Notes under the pieces: generated by a model
What the model saw: the letters and a program-made list of their open reading frames with translations, nothing else
Told to the model about the DNA's origin: nothing
Database searches by the model: none
Part shown: piece after piece, positions 1 through 4,394 of the stretch
How the letters are laid out: each line of letters begins with the position of its first letter
Numbering within the stretch: position 1 is the stretch's first letter
NCBI GenBank assembly: GCA_003219335.1
Contig: QHOF01000041.1
Location: forward strand, 19,890-25,863
DNA from: Verrucomicrobiota bacterium
GTDB lineage: Bacteria > Verrucomicrobiota > Verrucomicrobiia > Chthoniobacterales > UBA10450
DNA: 5,974 bases
Reading direction: 5' to 3'
Program-made: the position numbers and the translations under genes

Positions 1-259
1 TCCCCAGCAAGAGGGCGATGCGCGGGCGCTCGGTAAAATTCGATCCCTTATCGCTGCGAACGTGCTCTTTCCAGTTCACCGCGCCCAGTTTGTTCAGCGC
101 CCCGAAAATTTCGTTCGGCAACGGCACCACAACGTCTTCCACAGTTGTGGATAATTGCTTAATATTGATCCGCTGTGGGGCTTGGGCGCCATTTGCGCAC
201 AGGGCAAGGCCACAGAGAATACCTACGCTTAACTTCAAATGTCTCGTAAACGGAATCAT
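1..259 (-). CDS. Unrecognised probable exported protein, N-terminal part only
   Basis: An open frame begins with ATG at 259 on the minus strand and leaves the window at its left edge, so only the first 86 residues are visible. The N-terminus looks like a Sec signal peptide: a short basic stretch (R6, H7, K9), a hydrophobic run at about residues 10-22, then a small-residue region (ANGAQA, 22-27) where cleavage could fall after G24 or A27. C16 and C21 are each preceded by Leu, so a lipobox is unlikely. The mature part begins with a Gln/Asn-containing stretch and then VVVPLPNEIF and ALNKLG (about residues 46-64), which looks like a folded domain, but I cannot assign a family. No Shine-Dalgarno sequence precedes the ATG. 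The gene is divergent from rfaE1. The coding call rests on the signal peptide, the protein-like composition and the absence of a better frame. Function unknown. Confidence 0.65.
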   Translation of the reverse strand, partial: MIPFTRHLKLSVGILCGLALCANGAQAPQRINIKQLSTTVEDVVVPLPNEIFGALNKLGAVNWKEHVRSDKGSNFTERPRIALLLG

Positions 260-274
260 TGGCGGTTTCGACTG

Positions 275-304
275 TTGATTTCGGGTTCGTATCCAGGATT
301 TAAT
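275..304 (+). promoter_or_regulatory. Possible sigma70-like promoter for the rfaE1 operon
   Basis: TTGATT (275-280) and TTTAAT (299-304) are separated by 18 bp. They match the -35 consensus at 4 of 6 positions and the -10 consensus at 5 of 6. This would start transcription near 311 and give a leader of roughly 65-70 nt containing the heptad repeat. The position fits, because this is the only gap of more than 40 bp upstream of the plus-strand operon. The call is by eye, and matches of this quality occur by chance. Confidence 0.3.
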
Positions 305-342
305 GGAGCGAACTTTAACCGGAACGGCTGCGGTACACAAAG

Positions 343-377
343 AGATTTCAGATTTCAAATTTTAGATTTTAAATTTC
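343..377 (+). repeat. Five tandem 7-bp AT-rich units just before the rfaE1 start
   Basis: Five head-to-tail heptamers follow the pattern A-R-A-T-T-T-Y: AGATTTC (343), AGATTTC (350), AAATTTT (357), AGATTTT (364) and AAATTTC (371). One C separates the last unit from the ATG at 379. The block occupies the place where a ribosome binding site would be expected, and no purine-rich SD is present. An A/T-rich, weakly structured leader could help SD-independent initiation (inference). Loss or gain of a unit would change leader length by 7 nt. Confidence 0.8.
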
Positions 378-378
378 C

Positions 379-1392
379 ATGGATCTAACCCGGCTGGAGC
401 ACATTCTTGACCGCGCCGCTTCCAAGCGGATCACGGTAATCGGCGATTTGATGCTGGATGAATTTGTCTGGGGCAAGGTCGGCCGCATCTCGCCGGAGGC
501 GCCGGTTCCGGTTGTCGAAGTAACGGGAGAATCGTTTTACCCAGGAGGCGCAGCCAACGTTGCCCGCAACCTGCGCGAGTTCATCGAGGGCGTCGCTGTT
601 ATCGGAATGCTCGGCAAAGACCGCAGCGGCCGGCAACTTCGCGAATTATTAGCTGCGCAAAGCATCGACACCTCGAACGCCGTCGAGGATCAAACCTGGA
701 ACACGATTGTCAAAACCCGCATCATCGCACTCCATCAACAAGTGGTTCGTGTCGATCGCGAAAAAATTGCCAGTCCATCGACAGCGCAAATTGCAAAGGT
801 AGTCGCCGCTATCCGAAACAGTATCCGCGAAACGGATGCAATTATCTTCGAAGATTATGGCAAGGGTTTCTTGACGACTGAACTGGTTTCACGGATTGCG
901 CACGAGGCGCGCGCAGCCGGTAAAATCACAGCCGCAGACCCTAACCCGCGGCATTCGGTTGATTGGCGCGGTATCACCGTGGTCAAGCCAAATCGCGCTG
1001 AAGCCTTTCTCGCTTCAGACGTTCCCTGGCGGGAACCAGATGAAGCTCCTGAAGAAGACGCCGATCTGAGACGCGCCGGCGAAGCGCTCCTCAAAAAATG
1101 GGAGACGAAATATATCCTCGTGACGCTCGGCGAACATGGAATGATGCTTTTTCAGCAGGACGAATCGCCGCATTACATCCCAACCAAGGCACGGCAGGTT
1201 TTCGATGTCTCCGGCGCCGGCGACACTGCGATTGCGCTCTTCGCCCTTGGACTCGTTTGCGGGGCGACTCCGATTGAGGCGGCAGAGATCGCGAATCACG
1301 GAAGCGCCGTTGTGGTCAGCAAACTTGGAACCGCAACCGTGACGCGAGACGAACTCGTGGCCAGTTTCCGAAAAGACAGCGAACATGACTGA
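379..1392 (+). CDS. rfaE1: D-glycero-beta-D-manno-heptose-7-phosphate kinase (HldA / HldE N-domain type)
   Basis: A cytoplasmic PfkB/ribokinase-family sugar kinase of 337 residues. It phosphorylates D-glycero-D-manno-heptose 7-phosphate at C1 to the 1,7-bisphosphate, a step toward ADP-heptose for the LPS inner core. The segment GDLMLDEFVWG (22-32) followed by GRISPEAPVPVVEV (35-48) is characteristic of the HldE kinase domain. PGGAANVARN (55-64) is the glycine-rich sugar-binding motif, DPNPRH lies at 187-192, KPNRAEA at 203-209, and DVSGAGDT at 276-283 is PfkB signature 2 with D282 as the expected catalytic base. There is no C-terminal nucleotidyltransferase domain, so this is the single-domain form and a separate adenylyltransferase (RfaE2/HldC) must be elsewhere. 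The start at 379 places the family core at the usual distance from the N-terminus, although no SD is visible. Its last 8 nt overlap the gmhB start (ATGACTGA), suggesting translational coupling. Intact. Confidence 0.93.
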   Translation: MDLTRLEHILDRAASKRITVIGDLMLDEFVWGKVGRISPEAPVPVVEVTGESFYPGGAANVARNLREFIEGVAVIGMLGKDRSGRQLRELLAAQSIDTSNAVEDQTWNTIVKTRIIALHQQVVRVDREKIASPSTAQIAKVVAAIRNSIRETDAIIFEDYGKGFLTTELVSRIAHEARAAGKITAADPNPRHSVDWRGITVVKPNRAEAFLASDVPWREPDEAPEEDADLRRAGEALLKKWETKYILVTLGEHGMMLFQQDESPHYIPTKARQVFDVSGAGDTAIALFALGLVCGATPIEAAEIANHGSAVVVSKLGTATVTRDELVASFRKDSEHD

Positions 1393-1834
1393 TGCGCTCT
1401 CGCCTGCCGTCTTTGTCGATCGCGACGGCACTATTATGGAGAACTGCGATTACTGTTCCGACCCGAAAGACGTGAAGATTTTTCCCGGCGTGCCGGACGC
1501 GCTGCGCCGTTTGAAATCAAAGGGATTCAAACTCGTTATCGTCACAAATCAGAGTGGCATCGGTCGCGGGCTGATCACAGTGGAGCAATATCGCGCGGTT
1601 GAAGCAGAAGTCTTGCGGCAGTTGGGCGCTGGTTTAATCGATGTTAATCGATGCGACGTATTTTTGCCCCGACGTTCCGGGCCAGCACTCCAGTTGCCGC
1701 AAGCCTGCGCCTGGAATGATTGTGGAGGCAACGAGACAACACCAAATCGATCTCACCCGGTCCTTTCTAATTGGCGACAAGGAGATCGACGTCGAATGCG
1801 GTCGCAAGGCTGGCGTGCGCACCATCCGTGTTAA
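1385..1834 (+). CDS. gmhB: GmhB N-terminal fragment (HAD motifs I-II) with out-of-frame tail
   Basis: This is the reading frame as it stands: 149 codons from the ATG that overlaps the rfaE1 stop. Residues 1-86 are genuine GmhB, including the DxD nucleophile motif and the motif II Thr. Residues 87-149 arise from the shifted frame, are rich in Arg, Pro and Cys, and resemble nothing in the family. The product would lack the motif III Lys region and the motif IV acidic residues that bind Mg2+, so it should be inactive as a phosphatase. The initiation context is translational coupling with rfaE1 rather than a strong SD. Confidence 0.6.
   Translation: MTDALSPAVFVDRDGTIMENCDYCSDPKDVKIFPGVPDALRRLKSKGFKLVIVTNQSGIGRGLITVEQYRAVEAEVLRQLGAGLIDVNRCDVFLPRRSGPALQLPQACAWNDCGGNETTPNRSHPVLSNWRQGDRRRMRSQGWRAHHPC
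1634..1653 (+). repeat. Perfect 10-bp tandem duplication (TTAATCGATG x2) that frameshifts gmhB
   Basis: Copy 1 is 1634-1643 and copy 2 is 1644-1653; they are identical and abut directly. The flanking bases do not extend the repeat. Copy 1 encodes L84-I85-D86 in the upstream frame; copy 2 puts the same codons in the downstream frame. The added 10 nt (3n+1) exactly accounts for the frame change, so the duplication is the lesion and the single-copy allele is the ancestral form. Confidence 0.92.
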
Positions 1835-1931
1835 AACTGGACCTGAACGCGAGATGGCTGGGAGCATGGCAGACTGGATCACCAAAGATGTGCCTGCAGC
1901 GGCAGAAATTATTTTAGGAGCGGAATCATAA
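1641..1931 (+). CDS. gmhB: GmhB C-terminal fragment (HAD motifs III-IV)
   Basis: This 96-codon frame holds the second half of GmhB: ATYFCPDVPG, CRKPAPGM (19-26 of this fragment) with the motif III Lys/Arg, FLIGDKEID (42-50) with motif IV, and a C-terminal ADWITKDVPAAAEIIL helix. Its apparent start ATG (1641-1643) is created by the duplication itself: it is the last three bases of the first repeat copy. It has no SD. Independent translation is therefore doubtful, and the fragment is best read as the displaced half of the gene starting at 1385. Confidence 0.5.
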   Translation: MLIDATYFCPDVPGQHSSCRKPAPGMIVEATRQHQIDLTRSFLIGDKEIDVECGRKAGVRTIRVKTGPEREMAGSMADWITKDVPAAAEIILGAES

Positions 1932-1944
1932 GAGCTGCTAACGC

Positions 1945-1968
1945 GAAACACGTTTCAACGCTTCAACG
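1945..1968 (+). repeat. Short inverted and direct repeats ahead of the kdsB start
   Basis: The 37-bp gap between gmhB and kdsB contains GAAAC-AC-GTTTC (1945-1956), an inverted repeat with a 2-nt centre. It overlaps a two-unit direct repeat, TTTCAACG (1953-1960) and CTTCAACG (1961-1968), that ends directly before the ATG. No SD is present. It may be coincidental; no function can be assigned. Confidence 0.35.
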
Positions 1969-2724
1969 ATGCCGGTGAATAGAGCCGTGGCCATAATTCC
2001 AGCTCGCTGGAGTTCTACGCGTTTCCCTGGAAAACCGTTGCATCTCGTTGCCGGGAAGCCACTTCTGCGTCGCGTCATGGAACGCTGCCAACGCGCAAAA
2101 AACTTGGATGCGCTTATCATTGCGACTGACGATATGCGTATCGCAGAAGCCGCTTTTGATTGGGGTGCCGAGGTCGCATTAACATCGCCAAGACACCAAA
2201 GCGGGACCGATCGGGTGGCCGAAGTGACGCGCAATACGAAAGGATTTGCGTTCGTCATTAACATCCAGGGTGATGAGCCCTTGGTCGATCCGCGTTTAAT
2301 CGATCAGTTCGTGGAAAAACTCCGCTCGGATCGCAACATCGACATCATCACTGCCGCGCACCCGTTTGAAAATCCGGCGGACGCGCTTTCGCCGCATCAG
2401 GTGAAAGTCGTCGTCGATCTTAATGGTAACGCTCTGTATTTCTCTCGAGCGCCGATCCCGTTTTCAAGGAGCGATCGCTCCTTGTTTCTTCGTCATCAAG
2501 GCATTTACGGCTTCCGGCGCGACGCGCTCTTGCGGTTCGTTAAATGGAAGCCTGGCCCGCTGGAGCGCACGGAGTCGCTGGAGCAATTGCGCGCATTGGA
2601 AAATGGTGTAAATGTTCATGTGCTCGTTACCAAGCATGGTTCCCCCGGCGTGGATACGCCGGCTGACGCAGAATCGCTGGAGCGAAAGCTCGCTCGCACA
2701 ATAGGGAGGACTCGGTCCCGATGA
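1969..2724 (+). CDS. kdsB: 3-deoxy-manno-octulosonate cytidylyltransferase (CMP-Kdo synthetase)
   Basis: This 251-residue cytoplasmic enzyme couples Kdo to CTP, giving CMP-Kdo and pyrophosphate, the donor for Kdo transfer to lipid A. Family motifs appear in order: IIPARWSSTRFPGKPL (9-24, nucleotide-binding loop), IATDD (51-55), HQSGTDRVAE (76-85), NIQGDEPLV (98-106, D102 a probable metal ligand), YFSRAPIPF (157-165), RHQGIYGFRRDAL (175-187), LEQLRALENG (204-213) and GVDTPAD (227-233, D229 the second probable metal ligand). The length is close to the E. coli enzyme (248). ATG 1969 is chosen; in-frame GTG codons at 1975 and 1987 would also leave the nucleotide-binding motif intact, and no SD separates them. 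Its stop overlaps the pyrG start as ATGA, so the enzyme using CTP is coupled to the one making it. A 20-bp perfect palindrome lies in the variable loop at residues 166-172. Intact. Confidence 0.95.
   Translation: MPVNRAVAIIPARWSSTRFPGKPLHLVAGKPLLRRVMERCQRAKNLDALIIATDDMRIAEAAFDWGAEVALTSPRHQSGTDRVAEVTRNTKGFAFVINIQGDEPLVDPRLIDQFVEKLRSDRNIDIITAAHPFENPADALSPHQVKVVVDLNGNALYFSRAPIPFSRSDRSLFLRHQGIYGFRRDALLRFVKWKPGPLERTESLEQLRALENGVNVHVLVTKHGSPGVDTPADAESLERKLARTIGRTRSR
2465..2484. repeat. Perfect 20-bp palindrome inside kdsB
   Basis: CAAGGAGCGATCGCTCCTTG equals its own reverse complement over all 20 bases, with GCGATCGC at the centre. It encodes part of the loop between SRAPIP and RHQGIYG, which varies among KdsB proteins, so codon constraint is weak there. 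As RNA it could form an 8-bp stem with a GATC loop. The T-rich stretch that follows is too interrupted to argue for a terminator. Confidence 0.85.
2703..2710 (+). promoter_or_regulatory. Strong Shine-Dalgarno for pyrG
   Basis: AGGGAGGA lies within the last codons of kdsB, 10 nt before the pyrG ATG at 2721. It is the only good SD among the gene starts in this window. It supports 2721 as the true start, in addition to the ATGA stop-start overlap. Confidence 0.75.
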
Positions 2725-3461
2725 AATACATTTTCGTCACGGGCGGCGTGGTCAGTTCGTTAGGCAAAGGCCTGACTGCGGCCTCGCTGGGCACATTGCT
2801 CGAAGCGCGCCGGCTGCGTGTGGTTCTCCAAAAATTTGATCCTTATCTCAACGTTGATCCGGGAACGATGAACCCGTTCCAGCACGGGGAAGTTTATGTG
2901 CTTAACGACGGCGCGGAGACCGATCTGGACCTTGGGCACTACGAGCGATTCACGAACTGCGTTCTTACTCGACACAACAATCTTACCAGCGGCCAGGTCT
3001 ACGAGACTGTAATTCTAAAGGAGCGGCGCGGCGATTATTTGGGCAAAACCGTGCAAGTGATCCCGCACGTCACCGATGTGATCAAAGACCGCATCCGCGA
3101 ACTTTCAGACGAGAGCAAATACGACGTCGTGATCACAGAGATCGGCGGCACAACTGGGGATATTGAAGGTCTGCCATTTCTGGAGGCCATCCGGCAATTC
3201 ATTCTCGAAGTCGGCCCGCAAAACGTCCTCAACATGCACGTGACGCTTGTTCCCTACATCAAGGCCGCGCACGAACTAAAGACAAAGCCGACGCAGCAAA
3301 GCGTGGCAAAGCTGCGCGAGATCGGTTTGCAGCCGCAGGTGTTGATCTGTCGCACCGAAAAACCACTCGACCGCGATGTGCGCCGGAAGCTGTCGATGTT
3401 TTGCAGCGTTTCCGAAAAGGCCGTGATCGAGGAGCGCGACGTCGAACACACGATTTACTAA
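2721..3461 (+). CDS. pyrG: CTP synthase, N-terminal synthetase domain, ended by a premature TAA
   Basis: The first 246 residues of CTP synthase, the amidoligase part that phosphorylates UTP and replaces its O4 with ammonia. Visible motifs are the P-loop-like GGVVSSLGKG (8-17), KFDPYLNVDPGTM (38-50), GAETDLDLGHYERF (64-77), ERRGDYLG (101-108), TEIGGTTGDIE (139-149, metal and CTP-inhibition region) and KTKPTQQSV (187-195). The start is secure (SD plus ATGA overlap with kdsB). The frame stops at a TAA (3459-3461) after DVEHTIY; homologues continue directly with a residue such as Glu, Lys or Ser and then a VPL/IP-type segment, exactly as found after the stop here. If translated alone, this fragment lacks the last part of the synthetase domain and the whole glutaminase domain. 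A full-length gene with one nonsense codon is the simplest reading. Confidence 0.93.
   Translation: MKYIFVTGGVVSSLGKGLTAASLGTLLEARRLRVVLQKFDPYLNVDPGTMNPFQHGEVYVLNDGAETDLDLGHYERFTNCVLTRHNNLTSGQVYETVILKERRGDYLGKTVQVIPHVTDVIKDRIRELSDESKYDVVITEIGGTTGDIEGLPFLEAIRQFILEVGPQNVLNMHVTLVPYIKAAHELKTKPTQQSVAKLREIGLQPQVLICRTEKPLDRDVRRKLSMFCSVSEKAVIEERDVEHTIY
3459..3461 (+). other. In-frame nonsense codon (TAA) splitting pyrG
   Basis: TAA occupies codon 247 between ATT TAC and GTG CCT. The frame upstream and downstream is the same, and conserved CTP-synthase sequence abuts it on both sides, so nothing but this codon is wrong. One substitution from GAA (Glu, often found here in homologues, from memory), AAA or CAA would produce it. 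The next codon is GTG, a possible reinitiation start, with a GAGGAG at 3429-3434 that is too distant to act as its SD. Confidence 0.93.
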
Positions 3462-4394
3462 GTGCCTTTGAGCTTGCACGCCGAGGGACTCGACCAACTG
3501 GTGTGCGATCTTTTGCATCTGGAAACGCCCGCGCCCGATCTGGCAGACTGGCGAAAATTTGTCGAGTGCGTCGTCAGTCCAAGCAAACGCATTAAGATCG
3601 CCGTGGTTGGCAAATACATGGAAGTCCGCGACGCCTATAAAAGCATCTATGAATCGCTCACGCACGCCGCTGCCAGCGAAGACTGCGGAATCGACCTGAA
3701 ACTCATCGATGCAGAATCACTTGAGCGCGGTGTGGACAGCCAGTTAAAAGACGTTGCCGGCGTCCTTGTCCCCGGCGGATTTGGCGCGCGCGGAGCTGAA
3801 GGAAAAATCAACGCGGCGCGTTATGCGCGTGAGCATAAGATTCCGTACCTGGGTCTTTGCCTCGGCATGCAGGTAGCGACAATCGAATTTGCGAGAAACG
3901 CCTCTGGAATTAAACATGCAAACAGCACCGAGTTCGACAAGAACGCTGCCGAGCCGGTGATTTCGTTGCTGGAAGAGCAGCGTGGCGTCCGCAACAAAGG
4001 CGGAAGCATGCGGCTCGGCACATGGCCGACCAAAATCGTTAAAGGCACGCTCGCGGAAAAACTCTACGGCGGCATCGAGGTGACGGAGCGTCACCGGCAT
4101 CGCTACGAGTTCAACATGAAATATCGCGACCGGATGAATGCCGAAGGTTTCGTGATCTCCGGCACATCGCCGGATGGCACGCTCGCCGAACTGATCGAGC
4201 TACGCGATCATGCCTATTTTGTGGGCTGCCAGTATCACCCTGAATTCCAAAGCAAACCGAACAAGCCGCACCCGCTCTTCAAGGGCTTCATTCAAGCGTG
4301 TCTGAGGCGACAGACTACCCGTGCGACGCACGCTCGAGCCGATCAAGAGTCGCCGCGCCGAGTCCGTGAGAGGGAACTCGTTCCGCAACGATAA
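3462..4394 (+). CDS. pyrG: CTP synthase, linker and glutamine amidotransferase domain (after the nonsense codon)
   Basis: This segment continues the same reading frame immediately after the TAA. It holds the end of the synthetase domain and linker (VPLSLHAEGLDQLV), then IKIAVVGKYMEVRDAYKSI (about 45-63 of this segment), which opens the class I glutaminase domain. PGGFGARG (104-111) forms the oxyanion region. GLCLGMQ (131-137) contains the nucleophile C133, residue 380 of the full protein against C379 in E. coli. ANSTEF (153-158), GGSMRLG (180-186), ERHRHRYEFN (209-218) and QYHPEF (257-262) with H259 and E261 complete the triad. The glutaminase therefore looks intact. The canonical C-terminus ends near LFKGFIQA; about 30 Arg-rich residues follow, read antisense to sua5. 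The GTG at 3462 is the first possible restart codon but lacks an SD. Counting codon 247, the whole locus is 557 codons (E. coli PyrG 545). Confidence 0.9.
   Translation: MPLSLHAEGLDQLVCDLLHLETPAPDLADWRKFVECVVSPSKRIKIAVVGKYMEVRDAYKSIYESLTHAAASEDCGIDLKLIDAESLERGVDSQLKDVAGVLVPGGFGARGAEGKINAARYAREHKIPYLGLCLGMQVATIEFARNASGIKHANSTEFDKNAAEPVISLLEEQRGVRNKGGSMRLGTWPTKIVKGTLAEKLYGGIEVTERHRHRYEFNMKYRDRMNAEGFVISGTSPDGTLAELIELRDHAYFVGCQYHPEFQSKPNKPHPLFKGFIQACLRRQTTRATHARADQESPRRVRERELVPQR
4315..4394. other. 80-bp convergent overlap of pyrG and sua5 3' ends
   Basis: The sua5 stop codon (TAG, minus strand, 4317-4315) lies 80 bp inside pyrG, whose TAA is at 4392-4394. On the sua5 side the overlapped residues include GLGAATLDRLERA, which looks like the conserved Sua5 C-terminus. 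On the pyrG side they form a non-canonical Arg-rich tail. The constraint therefore seems to belong to sua5. No intergenic space is left for a bidirectional terminator, and none is visible. Confidence 0.8.

Larger units (their letters stand above)
1385..1931 (+). pseudogene. gmhB: D,D-heptose 1,7-bisphosphate phosphatase, frameshifted by a 10-bp duplication
   Basis: A HAD-superfamily phosphatase that would remove the C7 phosphate left on the product of the preceding kinase. The frame from ATG 1385 carries motif I (DRDGT, D12 nucleophile and D14) and motif II (VTNQSG, T54-N55). It matches the family through residue 86 and then becomes unrelated. The homologous sequence resumes in another frame (GLID | ATYFCP...), with CRKPAPGM and the motif IV segment GDKEID, ending at the TAA of 1929-1931. 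The switch coincides exactly with a perfect tandem TTAATCGATG duplication. Deleting one copy gives a continuous 178-residue protein, a normal GmhB length. In that restored protein the usual Cys/His zinc loop is short and incomplete (C91, H98, C101, with D93 where E. coli has His). It lies between rfaE1 (8-nt overlap) and kdsB (37 bp away). A real mutation and an assembly error are both possible. Confidence 0.88.

Noticed and set aside
18..278. Plus-strand 86-codon frame at the left edge
   Set aside because: It lies opposite the minus-strand frame that has a proper start and a signal peptide; its own translation has no recognisable feature.
1015..1431. 138-codon minus-strand frame over the rfaE1-gmhB junction
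   Set aside because: It is the complement of two well-supported genes in a GC-rich region; no domain signs.
1634..1653. Programmed ribosomal frameshift in gmhB
   Set aside because: There is no slippery heptamer or downstream stimulator, and the exact tandem duplication explains the shift completely.
2465..2500. Intrinsic terminator inside kdsB
   Set aside because: The stem is good, but the following bases are not a continuous T tract and the site is mid-gene in an operon.
3459..3461. Reassigned or programmed-readthrough TAA codon
   Set aside because: TAA also serves as the terminal stop of gmhB and of pyrG itself, and no known recoding signal or selenocysteine/pyrrolysine context is present.
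3276..3665. 129-codon minus-strand frame across the pyrG break
   Set aside because: It is antisense to conserved CTP synthase sequence on both sides of the TAA and carries no motif of its own.
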